DNA of 64,000 bases, taken from the NCBI RefSeq assembly GCF_007678255.1, contig NZ_VEED01000015.1, positions 1 through 64,000 on the forward strand, in the 5' to 3' direction. The position numbers were made by a program, and so were the translations under genes. Numbering within the stretch: the stretch's first letter is position 1; the number at the start of each line of letters is the position of its first letter. Origin of the DNA: Bacillus sp. X1(2014). GTDB taxonomy: Bacteria > Bacillota > Bacilli > Bacillales_B > DSM-18226. Below the pieces are notes generated by a model, which had not been told where the DNA came from, ran no database searches, and was given only the letters and a program-made list of their open reading frames with translations. Shown piece after piece: positions 33,884 through 41,980 of the stretch.

Positions 33884-33968
33884 CTTTAACTGGTTCAGAT
33901 AGATGAAATGGAATGTATTCACCATGTTTTTCAATTTGTTCAACTACTAAACTAATTAATTTTTTCAT
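33867..33968 (-). CDS. Small basic peptide (33 residues), possibly iron-regulated
   Basis: A 33-codon frame with a strong site GGAGG seven bases before ATG 33968, its own terminator, and a tandem TGATAAT Fur-like sequence about 30 bp upstream. The product begins MKKLISLVVEQIEKHGEYIP and ends in a basic tail (KANSRK). The size and setting recall the small Fur-controlled Fbp peptides of B. subtilis (FbpC has 29 residues), but I cannot confirm homology. Too short for usual gene-calling cut-offs. Confidence 0.65.
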   Translation of the reverse strand: MKKLISLVVEQIEKHGEYIPFHLSEPVKANSRK

Positions 33969-33995
33969 TACAATTCCTCCGATTGATTTGATACT

Positions 33996-34020
33996 CATAT
34001 TATCATTCATTATCATTATT
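33996..34020. promoter_or_regulatory. Fur-box-like sequence
   Basis: ATTATCATTCATTATCATTATT holds two direct ATTATCA heptamers (TGATAAT on the gene strand). It matches about 13 of 19 bases of the Fur consensus, so it is a candidate only. Confidence 0.4.
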
Positions 34021-34143
34021 TAAACAATCTTACTGAAAACGGAAACAAACACCATGAAAACGGGAACATTGATAATGAAAGTGTTCACATCACCATTTTT
34101 CTTATAATTACACCAATTTTCTCGTTTTTTCATTACATTCTAG

Positions 34144-34173
34144 TGAAAAAGAAAAAGCCCACTGGAAGGTAGG
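34144..34173 (-). terminator. Terminator of the second ROK gene
   Basis: On the minus strand, AAGCCTAC...GTGGGCTT is followed by TTTTTC. Confidence 0.65.
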
Positions 34174-34196
34174 CTTATAACTACTTTTTGATTATT

Positions 34197-35378
34197 CTAT
34201 TTATCGAGAAAGCTTTCCTCGCTCAAAGTTAAACACAGCTCTGAAACTCCTAAAAAGTTTTGAATGGCTAGAGCACAGGCTCCCATAATACATGCTTTTT
34301 TGCCAAATTCAGAGATCTGTAAATTAGAATAATGGCTAATTGTTGAAGAAAGAAGGGCTTTTAGTTTATTAACCGGATCTGGAAATAAACGAAGCACTTC
34401 ACTATTGACCACAAGGATTTCAGGACTATAAAGGTTAATCAAATTATTTAACCCAATCGAAAGAAAATAAAGAAATTGATCGAACTCTTCATTAAAAGCA
34501 GGAACATATTCTTTCATCCGATGCTGGATATCTTCAAAGTTAATAGGCAGATCTTTCTGTTTTTCAGCCATTTTGATAAACAGACTCATTTCGGAAGCGT
34601 ATTGCTCCCAGCATCCAAAATTTCCGCAACTGCAAGGCAGACCATTTGGAACAACAATCATATGCCCAATCTCACCTGCATAGCCGTGGTATCCTTTGAA
34701 TAATTCACCATTTATAATGAAACCAATCCCAATTCCAGAATACAAACTAACTGATAATAAGTTATTACTGTGATGGTGTTTGTATACTTTTTCCGCAATC
34801 GAGCATAAGTTGGCATTATTTTCGATGGAAACATTGACTCCAATTTCATTCTCTAAGTCTTTTTTTAAGTTTTTGTTTTTCCATCCATGTTGAGGGACAT
34901 AATCCACCATTTCATCTTTATTTATAATTCCATGGATTCCAACCGCAATCCCAACTAGACCGTAACAAGAGGAAGCGAACTTAAGTTTATAAGCATTAAT
35001 CTGTTCAATTAATAATCTCAGAATGACATCATAATCTGATTCTTGCAATTTAATTATTTCGGTCTGAATGGAAGTACCGATTAAATCTGATATGGTAAAA
35101 GTAATTGAATTTTTATCCAGGTCGATTCCGAGGACAAAACCTGCATCACGGTTAACTGAGAGCATGACTGGCCTTCTCCCTAAACTTCTGTGTTCCTGTT
35201 GTGTTTCAATAATAAATTTTTTTTCCAGCAAGTCTGATACCTGTACTGAGATCGTAGCTTTATTCAATCCCGTAATTTTTGCCAACTCTGCTCTAGATAT
35301 CATTTTATGCTCAACAATTTTACTTAAGATTAAAGACCTGTTCATTTTTTTGATAAATGCTGCATCTCCTGTGAGCAT
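34197..35378 (-). CDS. ROK-family transcriptional repressor (paralogue 2)
   Basis: A 393-residue XylR/NagC-type repressor: winged helix SRAELAKITGLNKATISVQVSDLLEKKFI (about 28-57) and a ROK domain with GHMIVVPNGLPCSCGNFGCWE (about 240-260). It is a clear paralogue of the protein at 24287; the recognition helices differ only modestly (NLTRATISAQVADLL against GLNKATISVQVSDLL), so both may bind the same operator family while sensing different sugars. It is divergent from the larA homologue, with operator copy 5 between them. Start ATG 35378, GGAGGC upstream. Confidence 0.9.
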   Translation of the reverse strand: MLTGDAAFIKKMNRSLILSKIVEHKMISRAELAKITGLNKATISVQVSDLLEKKFIIETQQEHRSLGRRPVMLSVNRDAGFVLGIDLDKNSITFTISDLIGTSIQTEIIKLQESDYDVILRLLIEQINAYKLKFASSCYGLVGIAVGIHGIINKDEMVDYVPQHGWKNKNLKKDLENEIGVNVSIENNANLCSIAEKVYKHHHSNNLLSVSLYSGIGIGFIINGELFKGYHGYAGEIGHMIVVPNGLPCSCGNFGCWEQYASEMSLFIKMAEKQKDLPINFEDIQHRMKEYVPAFNEEFDQFLYFLSIGLNNLINLYSPEILVVNSEVLRLFPDPVNKLKALLSSTISHYSNLQISEFGKKACIMGACALAIQNFLGVSELCLTLSEESFLDK

Positions 35379-35461
35379 AAAAGAGCCTCCTTAGTTTTTT
35401 TAAAAGGAAAAAATCTCATATTTATTGACGTAAATTGTCCATAATGTTATTATACAGGTAA

Positions 35462-35486
35462 TTAGTTTGTTTGGTAAACAAATTAA
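35462..35486. promoter_or_regulatory. ROK-type operator, copy 5
   Basis: TTAGTTTGTTTGG - TAAACAAATTAA, near-perfect palindrome of the same family as 25610-25634. Confidence 0.75.
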
Positions 35487-35515
35487 ATAAAAATATATTT
35501 TTTTATATTTCTTTT

Positions 35516-35528
35516 GTAAGGGATTACA
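35516..35528 (+). promoter_or_regulatory. Shared leader element, copy 4
   Basis: GTAAGGGATTACA, one base different from the uxaC copy, 89 bp before the start codon. Confidence 0.5.
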
Positions 35529-35617
35529 GAAGAAGATTATCAATTATAAATTTCATAAATACATGGAATAGGATGGAAAGTGGAAAACTTAATAGGAAAA
35601 AAAGGAGTGAAGCAAAT

Positions 35618-36886
35618 ATGGGTATCCTACAAGAATTATTAAAAGATATTCCGGTTCCTAAAATGGCAAAAGTTAAAGTTAACTTTGACAACAAAAAGAT
35701 CGATGACCTTGGCTCAACCCTGATGACACAATTACAACGAGTAGATATACAGGAAAAGGTTAAGCCTGGGATGGAAATTGCAATTGCTGTTGGAAGTCGG
35801 GGACTCGATCGCCTTCCTGAAATGACTGCAGTGACAGTCCAGTTTTTAAAAGATTTAGGGGCCAAACCTTTCATTGTACCAAGTATGGGGAGCCACGGGG
35901 GGGCGACAGCAGAGGGACAGCGTGAAGTCTTAGCACATCTTGGGGTAACCGAAGAAAGTGTCGGATGCGAAATCCGCTCTTCAATGGAAGTAGTAAAGAT
36001 AAGTGAACTGCCAAATGGATTACCTATTTATGTGGATAAATTTGCTTCAGGAGCGGATGGAATTGTGGTCATCAACCGTATCAAACCACACACAGCTTTT
36101 CGTGGTCCTGTTGAAAGTGGAATGATGAAGATGATTAGTATTGGATTAGGAAAGCAAAAAGGGGCAGAAGCTTGTCATCAAATGGGATTTAAGTATATGG
36201 CAGAAAATGTTCCAGCGATGGCGAAGATCATCATGGAAAAGACCCCTTTCCTGTTTGGGGTTGCATCCGTTGAAAATGCATTTGATAAAGTAGCCATAAT
36301 TGAAGTACTTACATCAGAAGAGATAATAAATAAAGAACCTGAGCTTCAAAAGAAAGCAAAAGAGTTATTGCCAAAGCTTTTCTTTGATCAATTGGATGTC
36401 CTTGTCATTGATGAAATTGGCAAAAATATTAGTGGTGATGGAATGGACCCAAATATTACTGGACGTTATCCAACTTCATACGCTTCTGGTGGACCGGATG
36501 TTAACAAAATGGTGGTTCTCGATGTAACACATCAATCTGAAGGAAATGCCAATGGAGTAGGAACGGCTGACTTTACGACACAACGGCTTGTTGACAAGAT
36601 GGATAAAGAAGGAACTTATGCTAATGGCTTAACTTCAACTGTTGTTGCTCCAACTAAAATTGCAACAACCTTACCAAACGATAAACAAGCATTCCAAGCT
36701 GCTATTAAAACATGTAATATTCTAGATTTTACAAACGTCAAATTAGTCCGCATTAAAAATACATTAGTGTTAAGTGAAATTGAAGTATCTGAGCCTTTAC
36801 TTGAATATGTGAGGCAGCATCCTAATATGGAACAATGTTCTGATCTTTATGATATTCCTTTCAATGAAAATGGAAATTTATTTTAA
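35618..36886 (+). CDS. LarA-superfamily nickel-pincer hydroxyacid racemase/epimerase (predicted sugar-acid 2-epimerase)
   Basis: A 422-residue DUF2088/LarA-superfamily protein. Known members use a nickel-pincer nucleotide bound to a lysine to racemise or epimerise 2-hydroxyacids. Candidate key residues: His93 (PSMGSHGG), His158 (INRIKPHTAFRG), Lys171 (ESGMMKMISIG) and His187 (EACHQMG). The Lys-His spacing of 16 equals that of Lys184/His200 in L. plantarum LarA, though the sequence is a different branch. Context (UxuB-like SDR, gluconokinase, gnd, uxaC) makes D-mannonate/D-gluconate C2 epimerisation my preferred reaction; lactate is less likely. Start ATG 35618 follows AAAGGAGTGA. The substrate is inference only. 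Confidence 0.85.
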   Translation: MGILQELLKDIPVPKMAKVKVNFDNKKIDDLGSTLMTQLQRVDIQEKVKPGMEIAIAVGSRGLDRLPEMTAVTVQFLKDLGAKPFIVPSMGSHGGATAEGQREVLAHLGVTEESVGCEIRSSMEVVKISELPNGLPIYVDKFASGADGIVVINRIKPHTAFRGPVESGMMKMISIGLGKQKGAEACHQMGFKYMAENVPAMAKIIMEKTPFLFGVASVENAFDKVAIIEVLTSEEIINKEPELQKKAKELLPKLFFDQLDVLVIDEIGKNISGDGMDPNITGRYPTSYASGGPDVNKMVVLDVTHQSEGNANGVGTADFTTQRLVDKMDKEGTYANGLTSTVVAPTKIATTLPNDKQAFQAAIKTCNILDFTNVKLVRIKNTLVLSEIEVSEPLLEYVRQHPNMEQCSDLYDIPFNENGNLF

Positions 36887-36911
36887 TTTAAAAAAGGGAG
36901 AGAATAATTTA

Positions 36912-37682
36912 ATGGCACAATTATTTGATTTAAATGGAAAAGTTGCAGTTGCAATTGGTGGAAATGGTGTTTTGGGATCAGCTATGGCAAAAGGATTGGC
37001 TTCCCACGGTGCCAAAGTTGCAATTGTAGGACGTAATCTTGAAAAAGCAGAAGAAGTGGCCAAGGAAATTAATGAGAGTGGCGGGGAAGCCAAAGCATTT
37101 TCTGCAGATGTTAGTTCAAAGGATTCCTTGGTTAACGCTGCAAATGAAATTGAACAATGGTCCGGCGGTTGGGACATTTTATTAAACGCGCCAGGTACAA
37201 ATAGCGCCACACCATTTTTTGAACTTGGCATGGACGAATGGGACAAAATTATGGATATAAATTTAAAAGGTATTGTGTTAACCTGTCAAATTTTTGCGAA
37301 GAAAATGATTGAGCAGGATAGAAAAGGAAGTATTATTAATATCTCTTCTGTTTCTTCAACAACACCACTATCAAGAGTGTTTACGTATTCCGTATCAAAA
37401 GCTGGCCTTAACAGCGTTACACAATTTTTGGCACGTGAATTTGCACCAAATGGTATTCGTGTCAATGCAATTATTCCAGGATTTTTCCCTGCTGAACAAA
37501 ACCGAAAAATTTTAGATAAAGAGAGAATTGAATCAATCATGAGACATACTCCAATGAATCGCTTTGGTGAGGCGGAAGAGTTACAGGGTGCTACGGTTTG
37601 GCTTGCTTCTGAAAAAGCGTCGAGTTTTGTAACAGGAACACTCGTACAAGTAGATGGCGGCTTTGGAAGCATGACAATATAA
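36912..37682 (+). CDS. SDR oxidoreductase, probable D-mannonate oxidoreductase (UxuB/YjmF-like)
   Basis: A 256-residue short-chain dehydrogenase. Cofactor loop GGNGVLGSAMA (17-27), NAPG at about 92-95, active residues Ser146, Tyr159 and Lys163 (YSVSK), and NGIRVNAIIPGFF. It resembles the SDR-type fructuronate reductases of Bacillus (YjmF) and gluconate 5-dehydrogenases; next to uxaC function, reduction of fructuronate to mannonate is the best guess. Start ATG 36912 follows GGGAGAGA. It lies 25 bp behind the larA homologue in the same operon. Confidence 0.82.
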   Translation: MAQLFDLNGKVAVAIGGNGVLGSAMAKGLASHGAKVAIVGRNLEKAEEVAKEINESGGEAKAFSADVSSKDSLVNAANEIEQWSGGWDILLNAPGTNSATPFFELGMDEWDKIMDINLKGIVLTCQIFAKKMIEQDRKGSIINISSVSSTTPLSRVFTYSVSKAGLNSVTQFLAREFAPNGIRVNAIIPGFFPAEQNRKILDKERIESIMRHTPMNRFGEAEELQGATVWLASEKASSFVTGTLVQVDGGFGSMTI

Positions 37683-37773
37683 ATCCCCCGGTGCACATAA
37701 ATCTAAAGTCTATTAAATAAATTAACAATGGCTGACTTTAAAATTAGATAAGGGATTGGGGGAGAAACGGACC

Positions 37774-38574
37774 ATGCTAACAGAGAAATACAAAAAATTA
37801 ACGTCTATTCTCCGAGATATGGAATCAGTAGTCGTTGCATTTTCAGGAGGAGTAGACAGTACTTTTTTATTAAAAGCAGCTGTGGATGTATTAGGGGCTG
37901 AGCATGTCCTTGCTGTAACAGCAGACTCTGAAAGCTACCCATCTAGTGAACTTGAAGAGGCAAGAGTTCTTGCAAATCAAATTGGTGTCAGGCACCAAGT
38001 GATTGAAACATCAGAACTCGCTATTCCAGGCTATGCAGAAAACAATAAAAATCGATGCTATTTCTGTAAAAGCAGTTTATTTGAGCATTTGATTCCAGTC
38101 ATGGAAGAAAAGGGCTTTCAAAATGTGGTTTATGGTGTCATAGCGGATGATATGAATGAATTTCGACCAGGTATGCAAGCCGCTAAAGAAAAGGGGATAC
38201 GTGGTCCACTCCTAGAAGCTAATTTGTTTAAACAAGAAATCAGAGAACTCTCGCGCGAATTCGATTTGCCAACTTGGGATAAACCATCATTAGCTTGTCT
38301 TTCTTCAAGAATTGCCTATGGTGAATATATTACAAAAGAAAAGTTGACGAAGGTAGAAAAAGCAGAAGCCTATTTAAAATCACTAGATATCCATCAAGTC
38401 CGGGTGCGAACACATGACGAGATTGCAAGGATCGAAGTAGAACCAAATGATATGAAGAAGGTTCTTGAAAATCATGACTCAATCGTGAAAGCACTCCAAG
38501 GATATGGTTATAAATATATCACGTTAGATTTAATAGGATATCAGAGTGGAAGCATGAATAAGGTGTTGTCTTAG
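37774..38574 (+). CDS. larE: LarE, ATP-dependent sacrificial sulfur transferase for nickel-pincer cofactor
   Basis: A 266-residue PP-loop enzyme that thiolates the pincer precursor. PP-loop FSGGVDST (23-30), CYFC (95-98), and Cys175 in PSLACLSSRI, at the place of the sacrificial Cys176 of L. plantarum LarE. So the sacrificial-cysteine form rather than a cluster-only form is likely. It starts at ATG 37774 after GGGGGAGA. A 17-base copy of the dispersed element lies inside the gene and is translated as part of IGVRHQV (70-76). No terminator separates it from the SDR gene. Confidence 0.93.
   Translation: MLTEKYKKLTSILRDMESVVVAFSGGVDSTFLLKAAVDVLGAEHVLAVTADSESYPSSELEEARVLANQIGVRHQVIETSELAIPGYAENNKNRCYFCKSSLFEHLIPVMEEKGFQNVVYGVIADDMNEFRPGMQAAKEKGIRGPLLEANLFKQEIRELSREFDLPTWDKPSLACLSSRIAYGEYITKEKLTKVEKAEAYLKSLDIHQVRVRTHDEIARIEVEPNDMKKVLENHDSIVKALQGYGYKYITLDLIGYQSGSMNKVLS
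37982..37998 (+). repeat. Dispersed element, copy 5, inside larE
   Basis: TTGGTG-TCAGG-CACCAA, the copy with the longest arms, in frame within a conserved gene. Confidence 0.8.
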
Positions 38575-38614
38575 AGCTTTTCACTATGCCAATGTGTTTA
38601 GGAAAGTACATTTA

Positions 38615-38650
38615 AAAAAGGCTTTGGAAATATCCAGAGCCTTTTAATAT
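38615..38650 (+). terminator. Terminator after larE
   Basis: Stem AAGGCTTTGGA / TCCAGAGCCTT with an AATA loop and a TTTT tail. Confidence 0.8.
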
Positions 38651-38711
38651 AACGATTATAAAAATAGCAATAAATAATATACTTATGTTATGTGAAAAGG
38701 ACGAGAAGAGC

Positions 38712-40184
38712 ATGTCAAGAGAAGTTGTAATAGGACTTGATATTGGAACAACAAGTGTTAAAGCATGCGTATTTGACCTTCAAGGTAAATTAATCGCAGA
38801 AGCTGAGAGAATGAACACATTTCATTATCCAAAGCAAGGATGGGTTGAACAAAACCCAATTGAGATTGAACAATCAGCTGTACAAGCAATAAAAGAGGTA
38901 ATTGAGAAAGGCAAAATTGAAAAACGTGAGTTGATTTCAGTTGGTTTTTCTTCTGCAATGCATTCCCTCATTTGTATAGATGAGAATGGCTTTCCAATAT
39001 CTCCAGCCTTAATTTGGGCTGATGGAAGAAGCTATCTACAAGCAGAATCAGTAATAGAAACAATGGGGAACGAGGTGTATTCAAACACAGGCACACCGGT
39101 TCATCCCATGACGCCATTTGTTAAGTTATTATGGATGAAAGAAACGAAATATGAACCGTACCTCCAAGCAAAGTACTTTATGTCTATTAAAGAATATTTA
39201 CTTCAATGCTGGTTTAACAAGAGGGTTATAGATTATTCGATGGCATCTGCGACAGGGTTATTTAACCCAGATACACACACATGGAATCAAACATTATTAT
39301 CTTTAACGGATATTCATGAAGATCAGCTTTCAAGAATTGTCCCCCCAACAGAGATATTAACAGGGATTAATCCACAAATAGCCGAAGAGATGGGAATTGA
39401 TTCTGAACTTCCTTTTGTCATCGGTGCTGCGGATGGCCAACTGGCAAACCTAGGAATTGGAGCGATTCTCCCAGGTGAAGTGGCAGTTTCAGTTGGAACT
39501 AGCGGAGCCATTCGGCAATTCACAAAAGGCGTTAAAATGAGTGAACATCAAGAAAACTTTTGTTATTCCTTTACAGAAGATTTTGCTATCATTGGAGGTC
39601 CAACTAATAATGGTGGGATTGCCTTACAATGGTTAAAAGATCTTTTGAATGACCCTAGGGATTTCGCTGATTTCCTTGTGGATGCAGAAAAGGTGCCACT
39701 TGGTTCTGATGGAATCATCTTTCATCCTTATCTCAATGGCGAAAGAGCACCGATTTGGAATCAACGAGCAAAAGGAAATTTCTTTGGATTGTCTATCACA
39801 CATAGAAGAGAACATTTTATTCGAGCGGTTTTAGAAGGTATTACATTTAACCTATTTCAAATTGGCAAGGCTTTAGAAAGGTTAGCCGGGAAACATCAAA
39901 AGATTTATGTAAATGGTGGCTTATCCAGATCTCCATTGTGGCTGCAAATGATGGCGGATGTATTCGAAGCAGAAATTTATGTGCCGGAAAGCTACCACAG
40001 TGCAGCGTGGGGAGCAGCTTGGACTGCATTAGTGGCTACTGGTAAAGTTCATTCCTTTGAAGATATTAAAAAGAATATCCCAATGGGTGAACCAATTGTT
40101 CCTATTAAGGATAATAGTGAAAATTATAGACTTATTTATGAGAAATATGAGAAGTTGGCAAGCGGAATGTCCCAACATTTTTGA
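38712..40184 (+). CDS. gntK: Gluconokinase (FGGY family)
   Basis: A 490-residue sugar-acid kinase. FGGY marks: VIGLDIGTTSVKACVFD at the N-terminus, FSSAMHSLICID, GAADGQLANLGIGA and GTSGAIR in the phosphate loops, and HPYLNGERAPIWN. The similarity to GntK of B. subtilis is clear along the length (TGTPVHPMTPFVK, SIKEYLLQ, DYSMASATGLFN). It would convert D-gluconate to 6-phosphogluconate, which Gnd uses. There is no gluconate permease (gntP) nearby, so gluconate may be made inside the cell. Start ATG 38712 fits the alignment; ATG 38685 is an alternative. Confidence 0.92.
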   Translation: MSREVVIGLDIGTTSVKACVFDLQGKLIAEAERMNTFHYPKQGWVEQNPIEIEQSAVQAIKEVIEKGKIEKRELISVGFSSAMHSLICIDENGFPISPALIWADGRSYLQAESVIETMGNEVYSNTGTPVHPMTPFVKLLWMKETKYEPYLQAKYFMSIKEYLLQCWFNKRVIDYSMASATGLFNPDTHTWNQTLLSLTDIHEDQLSRIVPPTEILTGINPQIAEEMGIDSELPFVIGAADGQLANLGIGAILPGEVAVSVGTSGAIRQFTKGVKMSEHQENFCYSFTEDFAIIGGPTNNGGIALQWLKDLLNDPRDFADFLVDAEKVPLGSDGIIFHPYLNGERAPIWNQRAKGNFFGLSITHRREHFIRAVLEGITFNLFQIGKALERLAGKHQKIYVNGGLSRSPLWLQMMADVFEAEIYVPESYHSAAWGAAWTALVATGKVHSFEDIKKNIPMGEPIVPIKDNSENYRLIYEKYEKLASGMSQHF

Positions 40185-40210
40185 AGTTTATATTAATAGG
40201 GGGGAAATGA

Positions 40211-40969
40211 ATGCTTGAAGAAATTTTAGAGCAGGTTCAAAGAGGTACCCTTAGTATCAAAGAGGCAAAAGAGCAATTAGCAACATTTGAAAATTTGGGG
40301 TTTGCTAAAGTTGACCATCATCGTAAGAAACGTCAAGGCTTCCCAGAGGTCGTATACGGTGAAGGTAAAACGGCTGAGCAAATTATTTCAATTATCCAAG
40401 TGTTAAGAGCCCGAAACAACCAAGTGCTCGTCACGCGTATTACCAAGGAAAAGGCAGAAATTGTCCAACGTGCTTGCCCTGATTTTATCTACAAAGAAGA
40501 AGCACAAATTCTCTTTTGGAAAGAGGACACTATATATGAAGGTGAGCCACAAGGGTATATTGCCGTAATTTGTGCAGGTACATCGGATTTACGGGTTGCC
40601 GAAGAAGCAGCGGTTACTGCAGAAGTATTAGGCAGTACAGTACATCGGATCTATGATGTTGGTGTTGCTGGGATTCATCGCTTGTTAAGTCATGCGGAGG
40701 AAATTCAAAATGCCACGGTCTCCGTTGTTGTTGCGGGTATGGAAGGGGCACTTCCAAGTGTAGTTGGCGGACTTGTTTCTCATCCTGTTATTGCTGTCCC
40801 AACGAGTGTTGGGTATGGAGCAAATTTTAATGGATTATCTGCCTTATTAACGATGTTGAATTCATGTGCATCAGGCATTAGTGTCGTGAATATTGATAAT
40901 GGGTTTGGCGGGGGATATAACGCAGTATTAATTGATCAACTTGCACAAAAAGGGGCCGGGAAAAATTGA
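40211..40969 (+). CDS. larB: LarB, pyridinium-3,5-biscarboxylic acid mononucleotide synthase
   Basis: A 252-residue enzyme that carboxylates nicotinic acid adenine dinucleotide in the first step of nickel-pincer synthesis. The C-terminal half is AIR-carboxylase (PurE)-like, with GEGKTAEQI, VICAGTSDLRVAEEA and AVPTSVGYGANFNGLSALL. Start ATG 40211 after AGGGGGGAA, 26 bp behind gluconokinase in the same direction, so kinase and cofactor genes share a transcript. It overlaps larC1 by four bases. Confidence 0.95.
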   Translation: MLEEILEQVQRGTLSIKEAKEQLATFENLGFAKVDHHRKKRQGFPEVVYGEGKTAEQIISIIQVLRARNNQVLVTRITKEKAEIVQRACPDFIYKEEAQILFWKEDTIYEGEPQGYIAVICAGTSDLRVAEEAAVTAEVLGSTVHRIYDVGVAGIHRLLSHAEEIQNATVSVVVAGMEGALPSVVGGLVSHPVIAVPTSVGYGANFNGLSALLTMLNSCASGISVVNIDNGFGGGYNAVLIDQLAQKGAGKN

Positions 40970-41910
40970 GAACACTTTATTTTGATTGTTTTTCAGGAAT
41001 CAGCGGCGATATGGTCATTGGAGCTCTGATTGACGCCGGAGCAGATCCGAAGCGTTTAGTAGAAGAATTAAAAAAACTTCATATTGATGATGAGTATATG
41101 TTGTCATGGAAAAAGTTAGTGAAAAATGGGATTACAAGTACCAAATTTGATGTGGTGTTGAAGAATGTTCATTCCCATAACCATCATCATGATCATAAAC
41201 AAACCCATGCACATGATGATGAACACAATCACGATCATGTCCATGATCATGAACACACCCATGCACATGATGATGAACACAATCACGAGCATGGACAAAT
41301 TCACGAACACATCCATGCTCATGACCATGACCATGAGCACCACCATGACCATCATAATCATAGCCATGGAAATGACCATCATCATCATCATGATCATGAA
41401 CACCGGGCCTATAAAGACATTGTTGCTTTAATTGAGGGGGCAGGCTTTGTTGAGCCTGTGAAAAACACAGCATTAAAAATCTTTAAAAGAATTGGTGAAG
41501 CGGAAGGACATATCCATGGAATTCCCTTAGAGAAGGTCCATTTTCACGAAGTAGGGGCAGTAGATTCGATTATTGACATTATCGGTGCAGCTATCTTAAT
41601 TCATCAATTAGAAATAGACGTAATTAAATCATCGCCCATTCCTGTGGGAACAGGTCGTATCCATATTGATCATGGTATTTATCCTGTACCTGCACCGGCC
41701 ACGCTTGAAATTTTAAAAGGTATACCAATTGAACAATCTGACATTCGCTTCGAGCTCACCACTCCAACGGGGGCAGCGATTGTTGCTGTATTGGCAGAAG
41801 AATTTTGCCCGATACCATCCATGAAGGTTACATCCATTGGTTATGGTGCTGGAACGAAGACCTTTAAAAATCATCCCAATGTGCTCCGTGTCGTCATTGG
41901 AGAGGACTAA
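40966..41910 (+). CDS. larC1: LarC1, N-terminal part of nickel-insertion protein, with His-rich insert
   Basis: A 314-residue N-terminal half of the LarC cyclometallase that inserts nickel into the pincer nucleotide. TLYFDCFSGISGDMVIGALIDAG is typical. Residues 69-146 are an extraordinary His/Asp/Glu-rich insert (about 39 His in 78) with an internal repeat built on HTHAHDDEHNH; nickel binding or storage is likely. After the insert the normal LarC sequence resumes (VHFHEVGAVDSIID) up to GYGAGTKTFKNHPNVLRVVIGED and then a stop. Start TTG 40966 overlaps the larB stop. The C-terminal half is a separate frame. Confidence 0.92.
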   Translation: MRTLYFDCFSGISGDMVIGALIDAGADPKRLVEELKKLHIDDEYMLSWKKLVKNGITSTKFDVVLKNVHSHNHHHDHKQTHAHDDEHNHDHVHDHEHTHAHDDEHNHEHGQIHEHIHAHDHDHEHHHDHHNHSHGNDHHHHHDHEHRAYKDIVALIEGAGFVEPVKNTALKIFKRIGEAEGHIHGIPLEKVHFHEVGAVDSIIDIIGAAILIHQLEIDVIKSSPIPVGTGRIHIDHGIYPVPAPATLEILKGIPIEQSDIRFELTTPTGAAIVAVLAEEFCPIPSMKVTSIGYGAGTKTFKNHPNVLRVVIGED

Positions 41911-41980
41911 AATAAACCTTTAAGCGGACGTCCTTTTTTGATATCTAATGTCTCTTTTTGAAAAGAAAGGCAGTGATTTA

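Noticed and set aside
41116..41473. Overlapping frames opposite and beside the His-rich part of larC1
   Set aside because: They arise from CAT/GAT codon repeats read in other frames; low-complexity Met/Ile-rich or His-rich products without start signals.
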